From positions 30,359,991 through 30,423,990 of the forward strand of contig OX421500.1 of the NCBI GenBank assembly GCA_949126835.1: a stretch of DNA of 64,000 nucleotides, written 5' to 3'. Each line of letters begins with the position of its first letter. Positions within the stretch are counted from its first letter, which is position 1. A program made the translations under genes and the position numbers. Below, piece by piece: positions 47,725 through 62,300 of the stretch. The stretch is from Anisus vortex (taxonomy: Eukaryota > Mollusca > Gastropoda > Planorbidae). The notes under the pieces are model-generated. The model was not told where the DNA came from. It was given only the letters and a program-made list of their open reading frames with translations, and made no database searches.

Positions 47725-48013
47725 TATATTAATTATAATGATATAATAATAATAGGCCTACCAACACAACAGTAAAACGGCAACATTAGCCTTCAGTAGG
47801 CCTATAAATGAGCCTCATATACAATAATATAGTCATGTAGTAGGCCTCTATAGTATAGGCCTATAGAATATAGACAGATAGAAGTTAGAAGGAAACAACA
47901 TTGATCCCTCCACCCATGCAATTATGTGACAGGCGGAAAAGCTATAGGCGGCTATAGGCTATAGCCTACTCATTTACTCATGCCATATAGTCTGGTTTAG
48001 GCTATACTCTATA

Positions 48014-48635
48014 TGTGATGCAACCCCACCAACCGGTACGGAAGTCTGTAAAACTAATTTTCAATGAATGCAAAAAGTGTGAAGAAAAGGGTCCTAGGTC
48101 GTTTTTTAGATTATTATTGATTTGTAATGTTGAATGCCTTAACTTATAGCTGTGAAATTTTCAAGCTAAAATGATTTTTAGAAATTACTCAAAAATGTGT
48201 TTTTATGCAGCTTTTGTATAAAATCAAGCAAAATGTCCTCTAAACATTAAATTGTATAAAAATATAATAAATACTACCTAAAACATTTAAAACTTTAACA
48301 GATTGTGTATTAGTTCATTATGCTTATGTTTGTTAAATTTCATGACGATTGGTTTATATTTGTTTGTTTTGGAAATAATTAATTATCTGTTGCAATGCTA
48401 AATTTTAAAAAAATCGGTAGGGCCTACTGTTTTATTTTTCATTTTTCTCCAAAAGGACTTCCCTTACCTTTACGTATGTAATTTTGAATAACTTTTGAAC
48501 TAATTAATGCCTTTTTGGGTTTTAAAGATTTTTTCACCAATATGTAGATAAATGAATTATTAGCTTTAATTCAATACCTAAAACTAATTATCCTATTTTA
48601 CCGACTTCATTACCATTTCGTGGGGTTGCATCACA
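48014..48635. mobile_element. 622-bp TA-flanked MITE
   Basis: Inverted ends tgtgatgcaaccccac and gtggggttgcatcaca, exact over 16 bp, flanked by TATA/TA. No coding frame. Different family from the neighbour at 46930-47724. Confidence 0.87.
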
Positions 48636-48739
48636 TATATAATAATATGACTGGGATTTATAAAAAAAAATAATCCTAACTCCTTTTATTTATCTAATTT
48701 ATAATGTTTGCAAGGCAAATGACATGATTTTTGGATAAC

Positions 48740-49165
48740 ATCAAGCTGCAAGGTTCATAACTAGTGAATATTCCCAATTGACAAGAGTAACACCATTAGT
48801 CAAATCACTAAACTTAGAAACACTAGAGGACAGAAGGGCAAAGAGTAAAGTAATAATAATACATAAGGCTTTAAACTCTAATTTAGAAATGCAACCGAAT
48901 AACAACCTGTTGCAAAGCTCAGATAAACAATTAAAGACAAAAACACTTTCCTTATCCCCTATGCGAGAACAAATGCATATAAGTACTTTTTCTTCCCTAG
49001 TGGCATTCGGGCATGGAATGGGTTGCCTGAACAAACCAGGAAAACCAGTAACTTAACATCATTTAAAACATTTTAAAAAATGCAAGACTAGACGCGGACC
49101 ACTGATGAGCGTAGGACGCAAAAATCTTCTCTATAGAAGGAGCGTCTGTAATGTATAAAATAATA
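48740..49165 (+). mobile_element. LINE RT C-terminus and 3-prime end, family 1
   Basis: A short open frame encodes the C-terminal region of a Jockey/CR1-type RT (AARFITSEYSQLTRVTPLVK; EDRRAKSKVIIIHKAL), followed by the shared 3-prime sequence (gatgagcgtaggacgcaaaa; atagaaggagcgtctgtaat). This is the longest of five family-1 copies in the window. Confidence 0.75.
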
Positions 49166-50276
49166 TAAGACAGTGCTTTAAACATCATTTACTCAGACCT
49201 AGGAATGCTAAAACATAATTGCAAACATGAATTAGTCTTAAAACTATATATTCTTTCAAAGCCCAACAGACACTTGCAGTAAATACTAAAAGCAACACTA
49301 ACACCAAACCAATAAAGTGCATTTACGATATTGTTATATTATATTATTTATATATATTATAACTAAGTGCATTTACAAACTGATCAGAATATCACTGATT
49401 CTGGATATTCTGGGCCAATTTATTTTATAATAATATGAATAGTCAGTCGGCAGTACTCTTCCTCCTAAAAACTTTCCTATTTAAATGTTTATTATCACTT
49501 TTCAAAACAAAGCAAGGCTAGGAAATTATCAGATGTTCTAATTTTAACAACATTTAAATAAAATAAGCCCCAAAAATACTATGCAAAGCATTGGCCTCCA
49601 GGCTATTCATTAGGCCTCTTCTTCCCAAATAGAGTTGAACTGGAATAAACTAGCTTATAATAAAAATAAATTTCTCTATAAGCTAACAAAAAGCTTATAA
49701 GCTACAGAAATAAACCTAGCCCACTCAGTAATTTTACAGACTGAGGCAGTTTTTATTTAAAAATTATTGAATATGTTTGGTACTAAGACCCTCGAAAATT
49801 TTGTTGACTTCAATACTTGTATACATTTCATAAATTTAATTTATTATGAAAAAAAAATTTCAGTACTTACAATTTACTCTAGTGTTTATTTATATTACAA
49901 AGAGCACACTGAGCATGTTGAATTAAATAGCATGTAGAGATGGGCTCTATAAATAACCACCATCGCCATCATCAGACTATATTTAAAAGCCTTTTAAAAA
50001 AATATTATTTTTTGGGGGTTCAATTGCCAACAGCCTAATACTAGTTAGTTAGCCAATGGTTTTATATATTTTTCAGCTAAATTTTTCTTTGAGACTGCTA
50101 TTGATAGTGTTTAGTGTGTTAAGTGGAACTAAGCTAAATGTGGAGCAGTAATTGGATCAGTGTTAAAGATCAAACAAGATTATAATATAATCATTTTAAT
50201 ATAATCATCACTTTTATTGTAACTATCCATGACAATTAAACTTTTTATAATTTTGTATCCTTTGCATTTTTTTCAG
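49166..50276. other. HIBCH upstream region
   Basis: Bases about 49260-49600 recur upstream of gene A (14925-15250). A LINE-tail-like segment (gagcacactgagcatgttga) is at about 49903. The HIBCH promoter or a non-coding first exon should lie here, but I see no decisive core-promoter motif. Confidence 0.5.
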
Positions 50277-50350
50277 AAGAACTTCATGTTAACACTAAAT
50301 TAATTTACAAAAGCTGTTCGGCTCAGGCTGGTGCTAATGATGCTGCCAAG
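50277..50350 (+). CDS. HIBCH: HIBCH exon with start codon
   Basis: The exon follows a convincing acceptor (gcatttttttcag), so a further non-coding exon upstream is likely. An in-frame stop precedes the ATG. Translation begins at 50337 (a second ATG follows at once); only 14 coding nucleotides are in this exon, ending at donor GTAATA in phase 2. Joining to the next exon gives an Arg-rich presequence. Confidence 0.75.
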
Positions 50351-53300
50351 GTAATATACATTCACAATAAAAAAATATTAAACTGTCTGCATTCTTTGTA
50401 CATATTCTTCCTTTAGTATCATCTTGTAAACCAATATTATTTTTTTATTTAGTGGTATATTTGCTGATACCTCCTTCTTTAGCCCACATAAAATGATTAC
50501 AGACAGTCTTGTACGCAAGCAAAATATTATGTAAGCAATAAAGAAAATTATTTGTATTCCAAAATGTAGCCTATAGTTGTTGATACAACAGAATATCAAC
50601 ATATATAATTACTGTGAGTTTGTTTGTTTATATATTTATTTATATATATGTTTGTCCTCTATAGGCTCCTAAGCCGTTTGACTAATCGGGACAAAAGTTA
50701 AATGTAAAAACCGGAAACGTACTCCAAAAGATAATTTTTTTTAATGACTTATAATCATGAATGTGTTGATTTAAAAAAATCCAAAATGTTATAACTGTCT
50801 ATGCAAATAAATATAACCGTACATAAAAATGGCCATTTCCGTTCATTTACTATGTTGAACGTGAGAAATACTATGTTGAACGCGAGGGTGTTATCGGGTT
50901 TTCCCAATTCTGCTGTTGTTGTTTTTATGTGGTGAGACCTTTTTTAAAATTTACGCACAGCAATTTTGCTTGGAGAGTTTGAATGGTGTACTTTACAAAA
51001 AATAATAGCGTATGACGTAATGTCTATTTCTTTTTTCATTAAAGATGTTTGCATTATCCTTTTAAGTAAAAGTAACCAAATGTTTTAATTATTTAATGGA
51101 TTCACATCGCTATTGAGAACATCCTTTAATAGGCGACTATATACGCTCCATAAATTAAATGATACGAATTATAAAGGACAATTTATAAATGATTACTTTT
51201 AAATACCGCCGGTGTATTCTTAATGGGAATGTATCGGCGGTTTACCCACTATGCCAGTCTTTGAGGCCCATGGGTACAGTAGTAGGCCTACCAGAAGTTT
51301 GACAGCAACAATTCTTATACATAAGCCAGTGTCAGGGCAACCAGAACAATGAAAAAGAACAAAAACTTGATACCGAAAAGAAACGTTCTCACTCCAGTTT
51401 GTATTGTAATAGTCTTTTTTCTTTCTCTCTTAACAAAACACATTGTAGTCATTCGTTTATCCCTCAATTTGACGGCATAACCACTAGTGTTTTAATAAAG
51501 ATCATTGAATAGTCAGTTAACAATTTTATGCTTCTTGGTACTTATGCATAGTTGTTTAAACTATCTAAAAATGTTTTTTTATTTATTATGTATGCAAAAA
51601 ATTTATGTTTTTACTTGTTTTAAAAATGGTGATACATGCTTCTGGTGCTGGTAGACACATCTGTACCCATAGGCCTCCTCGCTGAGGAAGTACTCTTCCA
51701 GGACGCTTGCATCAAGGCCACACCGGTGGGCTAACGCACGGAAGGACAGCCGAGAGCCCTCGCTCTCATTGCCTTCATAAGGACCTGAGACCTCGTGGGG
51801 AGGAAGCAATGTGTTCAGTGTTCACGCCTCAACCCTACCCTGGGGCCTGGATACCCTATAGCCCTATAGTATGGGATTTGCGCTACAAGGGCGACATTGC
51901 AGGTATACTGGTGAGCTACCATGACATTGATTCGAGGGTGAAAGATAGTGCACATGGCTGCAGAAACAGTACCCTAAACTACACGGCACACCCTACCGGC
52001 ATGCCATGGGGTAGCATGTTGTGACCTCCCCCCCTTCCCGGTTCACTCTTGAACACAGATACATCCTGGACATTAGAGCCAAAAGAGGGAATTATATGGT
52101 GCTGGTAGAGTTTTCCCTCATCTTTCTGTGCTTACTCTATCAGATAATAAACACTATATTAATTCAATACACTATATCAATTCATCATCATCATCATCTC
52201 TGGCGCTACAGCCCATGGAGGACTCTGGCCTGCCTAACCACCTCCTTCCACTCGGACCTATCAATTCAGTGTATTTTAAATATGCCAGTCGTTTATTTTC
52301 AATGACTTTTGCTTTGAAATCTCATAAAGTTTCTTTTTTTTTAATTATTTTTTTTATTCCAGGTCAGTGTTAAGGTTACGGGTGATTGTTTCACATTTGG
52401 TAAGTGCAGAAATGTTTATTGAGGCTATACATAAATCTATATATTTATATATTTTATATTGTATGTCTCAATTTTAAGCTGCACTTGTATTTAAGCCTCA
52501 GGTATACAATCAAAGGCGGAATGCTGGTAAACCTGAAGTTCATACATTAGCTGCACTAAAAATATTTTGGTATACTAGTATAATTGTAACTAATCCTGAA
52601 CAAACCAGGAAAACCAGTAGCTTAAAATCATTGATGCAAGACTAGACTCGGACCAAGAATGATTGTAGGACCCAAAAATCTTCATTATAGAAGGAGTGTC
52701 TGTAATATATAAGATAATTTCTTGATCCATATTTTTATTTTTCATGATTGCTGCTTGCGTATAAAAAGGTTTTTACTATGGTTACTGGAAAATGGCAATG
52801 CTGATCTAGGGTGTTATAATATAAATTATCTAAATTAACAGATTTGTTAAATTATTTAATTAGTAAAAAAAAGAAAGCTATGATAAAAAAAAATTTTTTG
52901 TAACATTCAATAATTCACTTCAATATTGTTTGTTATTTACTAGAGTTTTCAGTGATGTTTGTTTAAACTGATTGTCAATTTGAAGTGATATCTTAGCCTA
53001 CAAATATAAGTTGCATCTCTCTTTTTAAAAATAAAAATTTTGTCAAAATTGAGCAGCTTATGAGTGAGATTTACAACACACATTTCAGTATAGAGTTTGA
53101 TAAAAATCATATAAAAGTGTTGTATTTGTACATTTTTTAGATCACTGTAATATAACAATAAAATTTCATTTCCAGAGAATGGCTCAGATGTCGACCAAAC
53201 CAGTGGAAGAAATTCTATTTCAGACAGTTAATAACACTGGAGTGATTACTTTGAACAGACCCAAGGCACTAAATGCTTTAAATTTGACTATGGTGCGGAA

Positions 53301-56300
53301 GATGTATGCACAGATGCTGGTAGGATATGAACAGCTTGAGTTTTCTTTCATCCTTAACCCCTGCCCTGTAAACCATTTGTATTTTCATGAATTCAATTTA
53401 CACCTCTGTATAATTATAAAAAGAAAATTAATGGAGTGAAAGTTTTGATGAAATTAAAGAAACAGCATTCATCAGTAAAAGATTTGAATCATGCCTAAAT
53501 ATTTGAATTTAAACAATGGTAGCACCCTCCTAGCGGTCCTCATTACAGTCACTCCTTAAAATTCTCAGTGTGGTTGGACACAAAAAGAAGTACCTTGGAG
53601 TGCACTCATTTGAATCTGTGGCGCCTTCTAAAATGAACAACTTGCCTTAGACACTGAGATAACCTGAAACAAAAGAGCTTAAAGACCTTTCTCTTTGGCT
53701 AGTGGCTGTGTGGCTCACATACTAATACAACTGCCACTGCAATTTATTCCAAAAAAGCAGTGAGCATGCTAAATTTAATAGCATGGATACAAGTACTATA
53801 TAAATAACTATTATTATTATATTATTATGTCACAAATTTTGTATAGCATTCTAAAAGATAAGTCATCTTGCAAACAATGATCTAGCGTAACAATGGCAAC
53901 AAAAATATTCAAGCATATCAATGTGTTTGAAGTATTATTTTTTTAAACTGTGTTTCAATATTTTGTTTGTTAAAATACCAGTGTTTATTTCATGTAGATG
54001 AAATAAAATAAATGGCAGTTCCTTAGCTTAATAAATAGACTATTGTACTACAGTTTAAAAGAAAAACCGAACACCAGGTCTGAGTGCTATATTGTTTACA
54101 TCCCTTTTAGTTGATTTAACATATATATCTCATAGAGGAGTCATTCATGTTTTATTTGCCATCATTTACCAAGGCCCTATGGATCAATTTGATACAGGAG
54201 GAACTTATTAGTATTAATTAAATGTTTTATTATATTTGCAACTTTTTTATGTTAGTAAAAAAAAAAATTAAACAAAAGGATTGTTATTATATCTTGCCAA
54301 AGACAACAACTTTGTTTGTGTTTGTAGTAGTTACAGATTCATTGACCAAACATTGCTGAGAAGTAGATTACCAATTGAGCTTTTGAATGAAATAACTAGC
54401 TGTCGTTGGCTTATAATCTTATAATTATGTTGCTGTTGAGCATTCAGATTGAATATATTATCATCAGGTGCTGCTTTTTGTAATGTTTTCATAAACTGCT
54501 AAAGTAAATGTGCTAATTACTTACCTTGCTTTGTCCAGTGTTTTTCTTGCTGTGTTCAAATCAATACTGTATCACTGGGGGGGGGGGGGGGGGGGGGGGG
54601 GCAGGCCTTTAATTAAAATAAATTGAGTCTTACAGTACAAACAGTTTGTTTAAAGTGGGTTCAATAAAGGTGTGTCACCAAGTCGATGTTCAAAATACTC
54701 CTAAAAAAACAACACGAAATAATGTTACGTTTAGGAGTTTGTTCTCTTTTGTTTTCCCAATTGTATTTTTACTCATTGTTTTGCTGTTGATGCTATTTCA
54801 GAAATGGGAGGAAGATTCTAGTATTGGGCTGGTCCTAATTAAAGGTGAGGGTGAGAAGTCATTTTGTGCTGGAGGCGACATACGAGGTAAGAGATGGCTG
54901 ATGAGAATGTGATGTGCCAGCTTAGTGTATGTGTTTATTTTTAAACATCTGAAGTCTCTTGTGAATCCCAGTAGTAACCTAAGAAAAGTGAAACAAGAAC
55001 CTCAACATCCTATATGAGGCATGCAACTATTGTGGTTGTCCAATGTTGGATGCCATAGGTACACATCCCTTTTAGCAAAATTCCACCTCCTAAGCTGCCA
55101 GATCATTAACGAAGGGGATGGACATACCAATGTTCACCTGTCAAAGCAGGTTACAGACGTGTGTGATTATTAACCAATTGACTTAATTGTGAATAAGCAA
55201 CAAAATCCGTGCGAACTTTTCATTTTATATCAATTTATGAAATTCTAATTGCTGTAGGATTTTAGAAATCCGTGTTCTTATGCAATTTAAAAAAACTAAT
55301 ATATGATTATCTATATATATAAAATAAGCGTGTTTGTCCGCATACGGATCCCCATTGGTCAATTTGAAATCACGTGAGTTTGTGTCACTGACCTATTTAG
55401 GCCTAGACCTATATACTGTCTAATAATTGTTCACATCGGACATGTGTCTTCGCTAGCTCAGTGGTAAACGTAGCGGACTGCTATGCGAGCGACCTGGGTT
55501 TGATTCTCCAGTTAGACTATACGGGCAATTTAGATTTTTGTTAAATAAAAATAATTGCCTATTTTTTTGACCCCATTACAATATTTTTTTTAATTACTTT
55601 CCTAAAAGTCTTCAGTTAAAAAATAATAATTTAAATATAAGATTTATTGCTTTCTTTTAAATGTAGTTTATAAATTTTTATCTGCACCTCATACAGTCCT
55701 TTTTGTTTTCCACCCGGGCAACGCCGGGCAATGTAGCTTGTCTGATTATATAATAATGTCTGAGGTTTTGTGAAAATTAAAACATCATTGTTCTTTTTGT
55801 ACTGATCTGGTGTAAACACTTCCCTCCAAATAAAACTATTTTATTAAGTCTTACACTGATTAATCTTATTTCTTTGTGGCTTTTTCTTCCAGCTGTGACA
55901 GAAGCTGGTAAGAAAGGAGACAGTTTAGCCCAAGATTTCTTTAAAGAGGAATATATTCTCAATCACAAAATAGGTAAAAAAAAAAATTGTAATATGCAAT
56001 AAAATAATTCTAATTGTAATGTTGTAATATGCAATAAAATAATTCTAATTGTAATGTTGTACAGTGTTAGAATAAATAAAACATATTTCATTTCATTTAA
56101 TAAGTCTAAAGCTACACTTGGAGTGTATAATCAATATATATAATTACCATGAGTTTGTTTATATATATATTTGTTTATATATATATGTATATATATTTAT
56201 ATGTTTGTTTTCAATAGGCTCCTAGGCCGTTTAACTTGTAGGGACAAGAGTTAAATGTGTAAATTGGAAACATCCTCCAAAAGAAATGTGTATTTTATCC

Positions 56301-59300
56301 CAAATAATCATAAATGTGTTGATTTGAAATATAAAAAAATATATCCATCTATTCAAATCCATAAAACCCTACGCAACAAATGGCTATTTCCTTTCATTTA
56401 CTATGTTATCGGGTTTTCCCAATTCACTTTGATTCAATTGTTTATTAATGCGTAATCTCCTTATTAATGAAAGGTACACACCAGCAATTTGGCTTGGAGA
56501 GTTTGAATGTTGTACTTTTCATACAAAAAATACTAGCTATGACATTATATTGTAGTAGTTGTTGTTTTAAACAAATCTTTTAATTCATTTATACAAGTGT
56601 AATAGTGAATAACGTGAATTTTTTTCCATGTCTAGGAAAATCTAATAAAAAATTGTTAACGCATTCAGCGTTCTATGAACAGATTTTCTATGAACTAATT
56701 GCGAATATATTTGATTTATTTAAAAAAAAGTCCTAATTTGTGGATTCTTTATGGTAAAAAAATAGATCTGATTAATCTAGGTATATAGAATGGATAATAG
56801 TATCGAGTAAATTGTAGTTTTATAAGAAGTTTCATAAGTTATTATCACCAGCACTTCAAGAGCAACCAAATCAAAATGACTAACATTTCTATAGCTATGA
56901 TCATCACTAGTTCCAGTGTGCAATAATTTACCAGTAATTGTACTTTTACAAACAAGTTTAGAGTAGAGATATAAAATATTCAATAAGATAGAATAAAGAC
57001 ATTAATACAAAAAAACACATTAAAACAAGTTGTAGTCATTTCTTTCTCCGTCATCTCGGGCATAAAAACTACTTTAATAGATTTACTATAACTTATACAA
57101 TTTTCTATTATTTAAGGGTAGTACATGTTCTATGAATTGTTATATTTTGTTTAATCAATCAGCTTTTCCAAAACGTAATTTTATTTTCAACATAATATAT
57201 AACCTATTTGATGTCTTTTAGAAAACAACTAATATTTGCCTTCTGTCTTTTATTTATTTAATTTTTTTTATTTTTTTTGCAGGAAATTACAAAAAACCTT
57301 ATGTGGCTCTTATTGATGGTATCACTATGGGAGGGGTAAGGGTTTTACAAAATATTTATTATAAGTGTAAACAAACATTCTTTGTATTTTAATTTATTGT
57401 ATGACTAAAGGCTTTAATAATTTTTGCAAATAGCTAGCTTATTTTGAAAAAGAAATAATTTTTTAATTTTTTAGAGTGATACAGATTTCTAAGTGGACCA
57501 AATGCTCTTTGTATAATTTATTTCATGTATAAATTTGTATTTCATTGAGTGATCTATCAATATAACAGGGCGTTGGACTCTCCGTTCACGGCATGTTTCG
57601 AGTGGCTACAGAAAGAACCATGTTTGCTATGCCAGAAACTGGAATAGGTATTTATATGTTTTCATTTATCATTTGTCTATATTAACAACTCTCTGCTGCT
57701 GATAGTACTGATATATTGACCAAAGCAGAATGTGTTGGCTTACACTGTTTTGGTGCTAGTGAATAACACAAAATGTTCTAAAAGTTGTTGCCCTCACCAA
57801 AGAAAAATGCCATCACTCACAAGGCACCAAAGCATAACGTGCCAGAATGTCCAGCTCCATAAACAGAACGCGGCAAAAGAGATTGTGTCAGTGGCGCCAA
57901 GAAGCTACTTACAGATATTGACTACATGTATCCGTTTTTCATGTTACACAACTACGACAAGTCGGGTGTGTTACATTTCTGTATTAAGATCATTGATCCA
58001 TGAATACAAGTCACTTAAATGGTGAATAAAAAAAAAAGTTAATTTCACAGCTGTAATCTGTACCAGTAAAAGTGAGCAATATAATAGACATTTTTTCAAA
58101 TACAAACCAATGTATATAGAAAGTAGTGATGATGCGTGTCAATCGTTTGAAATGAGGACCATCCTATGTCAGAGTCATGATTTCTTGTGGATTCGGAGAT
58201 GGCTGATGAGGACTATTTGCCACAGTGGGAGCACAGATGCGTGGCTTGATGGCTGGCAGTAGCGGGGCTGGAATTTTCTAAGTTGTAATTTTTCAGTAGT
58301 GACCCTTTGCCTTTTATCTTCGTGAGCTGCTGCTCCTGTTTGGGTCATGTTGCGCCAAGAAAGCAGTAGAACTATTTGAATGGCATGTGATAATGTTTCC
58401 TGTAATTTTCCAAAGGCTGTGTGTGTCAAACTATATTATCTGTGCACATTTGGGGAAAGAAATAACATTTTGTGTGCGCCTTATAGTGGTATTTTGGCCT
58501 ACTAACCACTATAGAATATAAAAAATTTCTAGGCATGAGATATCACAGCCGAAGGTAATTATTCTTGCTTTAAAAAGAAATTCTACACAAGATTTGTCTC
58601 ATTGGAGAAGAGTGAAAGGTGTGTGTGGGGGTATTTCAAACTTTATAAATAGTTTTGCCTTTAGATCATCCCAAAGTTGGAATGTTAGGATGGACACTTT
58701 TTGCGAAAGTGAGTTAGTTAATAAGTTACTGCACAGTTCCAATTGCAAAAATGCTTTCTCAAGCTTTGAGCCCTGGTGCCGACAAAAGACAAAGCATAGT
58801 CTCATCTTGGCTAAACTGAATGTTGTTTCTACAATAGGCTCTTATAGTGCATAAATATTGACTCAATGTCACTGTTATCTTTATTTATACCTCCTCTGCT
58901 TTGTGTTCATTTGATAAGAACAATTATAATTGTTAGAATATAAAAACTAGTTGCTATACCTGTCAAAATGATAAATAAAAGAATTGGTTTTAATTTTTAA
59001 AGTAAAGTAGGCCTACCCATCAGACCAAATTGATCCATAGGTCTAGTGAAGCACTGTTCACCAGTTTCTGTGGCCACGGCATACTAGGTGATTGTGTGGC
59101 AGAACTATGCACAGCCGCCTTTACTTTACCCCAACTAAGGTCAGGTACCCATCAGAGCTGGGAAACTCCAGGGACACACTCCAGACCCAGGAAAAAATCC
59201 TAGCCTTCACCAAGATTTGAGCCCAGGACGTTCGCGCCCAGTCAAACGCGCTGCCACTCGGCCACCATGCCCCATTTTTAGTTTTTAGCCAAGTGTTATT

Positions 59301-62300
59301 CAGATTTGTAGATACAACATCATTAGATACTAGTGATTTTTTCACAATGGGGCCTAGTCTAGATCTACATACTCTCCAAACCAAATTATGTGCGACACAA
59401 TTAGTGTGAGAAGTACTTTTAATGTATGCAGCTCTGGATTTTACTGCTAGTGCGTAGCATTCTAGACAGACATGACCATGCTTCCATACATATATATATA
59501 TTATAAGTATATATATTTATTCTGTATTTTCAGGTCTTTTCCCCGATGTCGGTGGCGGACATTTCTTGCCCAGGCTGGAGGGAAAACTTGGAATATTTTT
59601 AGCACTAACAGGTTTCAGACTTAAAGGCAGGGATGTGAAACACATTGGCATCTCCACACACTTTGTTGATTCAGCAATGGTAAGCCTTCTGTTTGATTAC
59701 TTCTGTCTTCTATCATTTTATTTGTCAATTGCTATTGTCTAAACATGATCATTTTCAATAGCCACATAAAAGTCAGGTTCTAAATACACAGGTTAACCCT
59801 TCCCGTACTGACCTACTTTCTGGCTATGCATACCTTCTGTTCCAGTTATTATTTTACTAATTACTCCCTACGGCCCAGACTTTTTTTTTAGAATGGCAGA
59901 GACATCGCTAGGGTTCCGAATTTATTGTTTTTTTTTACATTTTTGTTGGTAAAATTGGTAAAAAGGGATAATAACATGTAGAGAGTTAATTGCTTGAAAC
60001 AAAATAACTTACCTTATAAGAATAATCAAAATTCTTAAAATAATTGGATTTATTCTTAATATTAATTCATAAAAATTTGTTTCACCAAAACATAGATACA
60101 TTGTAGTGGAAGGTCATTAAAAATGCACTTTTAATTTCACAAAAAAAATCAGTAATTGGTCAATTTTCATAATTTAAAAAGCGAAATAAAATTAAACTAT
60201 TTAGCTGTCTAATAAATATTCTGCTGGAGACTATGGTGAAAGGTCAAATCCTTTATTGTGTTCTTTCAATAGACACCCTTCCCTGAGGAATATATAAGTG
60301 TCTGGGATACAGGGGCTGTAAGGGTTAAATATCATATAATTGATTGGTCACTTACATATTTTGCAGTCCATTATAAATTGGTCAAAGAATGTCAAAATTT
60401 TTGTTTTGTTTGTTTCACAGGTGAATGAACTGGAGAAGCAGCTGACAGGTCTCACAAGGGATGCTGGGAATGATGGTGTGGCTGCAGTGCTGAATAGACT
60501 GGATGCTCAGGTAGGTGTACATGTCCTGAAACTACCACAATGCCAGTCCATCACACTGCCAAATTTAATTGTTTGAAGTGACAGTGCATTACATCTGTAA
60601 AGTACGCACATCACTGGCGTCACAAAGGAAAAATAGCAAAAAATCATCGGGTTTAAATATGTGAAATGTATAAGTCTATCGATTGCGTTAGTACTACAGT
60701 CATACATGGACTATCTGACATCATTTAGAACTTTTTTTTACTTTTTTTTTGCAACCCCCTTTTTTGGGGGGCCCTGATAGTGGCAATTGAAATGAACTAC
60801 CGACATAGGTTATCTGATATCTTAAGATGTTCAATACGTTTCATGCAGGTCTAGACCTCTTACCATTACAAAGCCTTTACACTAATCAAAGTCTAGATTC
60901 TCTATTAAGTCCCAATTCTTAGTCTTAGTAAGACTTACTTACTGGATCTTGGCATCTATAGTTTTACTGAAATCCTGTTTTTAAACGTTTTACTGCTTGT
61001 GGTAAAACTTATTAATATTGGAACCTCTGGAGTGGGGAAAAGTCTTTTTTAGGAAACATGGTAATTTTATGGAACATAAACTATACATATAAATTAGGTT
61101 CATACATATATATATTTATGTGGGCCTATATGAAGGATAAGATATATATATTATATATATATATATATATACATATATATATGCTTATATATATGTATTA
61201 ACATACGTACACACACACATATATATATATATATGAATATGAACATTAATGCTAAATCTATGACCTTTTGTCATCTACCACTCTTGCCTAAGAATTGGTA
61301 ATAGCGGCAATGGTTCACCTTAATCAGAATCTAGACCTTTAAAAGCATTGGTCTCCCAACAAAGCTCAGACTTTACTGAGCCCTTGTCAGAACTATTAAT
61401 CTGTATGGATGATGGATTTGAGACCTAGACGCTGCCATCAGCAACTGAAAACAAGTTGCAGGCTTTCAAAAATAAATGCACAGGACTTATGCGTATGTGT
61501 GGGACAGAATATCCTCAATTGCAGGCCCTCAAGAAAACATAGCAACTATCAAACGGCGCAAACTGTCATGGTTCAGTCATGTGTTGCGGCACAATAGCCT
61601 GTCAAAAACAATCTTCCAGGGCACGGTGGGAGGTGGGCGTAGGAGAGGCTGTCAGCAGAGATGCTGGTTCAAAAATGTAAAGTATTGGATAGGGCTGCAG
61701 TTGACTCAACTATTGACTACCCCTCAAGATAGGAAAAAAGTGAAGAAAGTTGACTGCTGAGGTGTGCATTCGCTCCCCCCAATGACCACAACGGTCATGG
61801 AATTGATGATGATTACTCTTGCCTAATGGGGGTTCAGCGCTTCTTGTATCCATGCCGTAATACATTTTTTACTAAATATAAAATAGTGCCGGCGGCTGGC
61901 AAACCAAAAGTTCTGGATTTGAATCCTGGTGAAGGCTAGGATATGTTCCCAGGACTGGAGGGTGTCCCCGAGTCTACCCAGCTCTGATGAGCATCTGACA
62001 TTAAATAGGGTAAAGTAAAGGCAGCTGGGCAATGTGCTTGCCATACTATCCCCTAGTATACCATGGCTACAGAAACTGGTGAGTGCGGCTTCACTGGCTC
62101 TATGATGAATTTGGTCTGAAGGGTATCGTATATACTTGCATATAGGTTGCACATTTTTTTACCAAAAAATTCACAGTAGGGGTGTGACCTATGCACAGTT
62201 TTTAAAAGTTCAAAAAACAGAACTGCTCTGCAGTTATCACCCGTATTGTTTATTGTAGTGATGTACTAGGATATATGCAGGCCTACATTTTACATAAAAA

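Noticed and set aside
54646..54912. 88-codon frame across HIBCH exon 4
   Set aside because: It reads intron on both sides; only 54802-54886 is exon, bounded by AG and GT.
57732..58025. 97-codon plus-strand frame in HIBCH intron 7
   Set aside because: No family resemblance, no splice logic, and surrounded by LINE relics.
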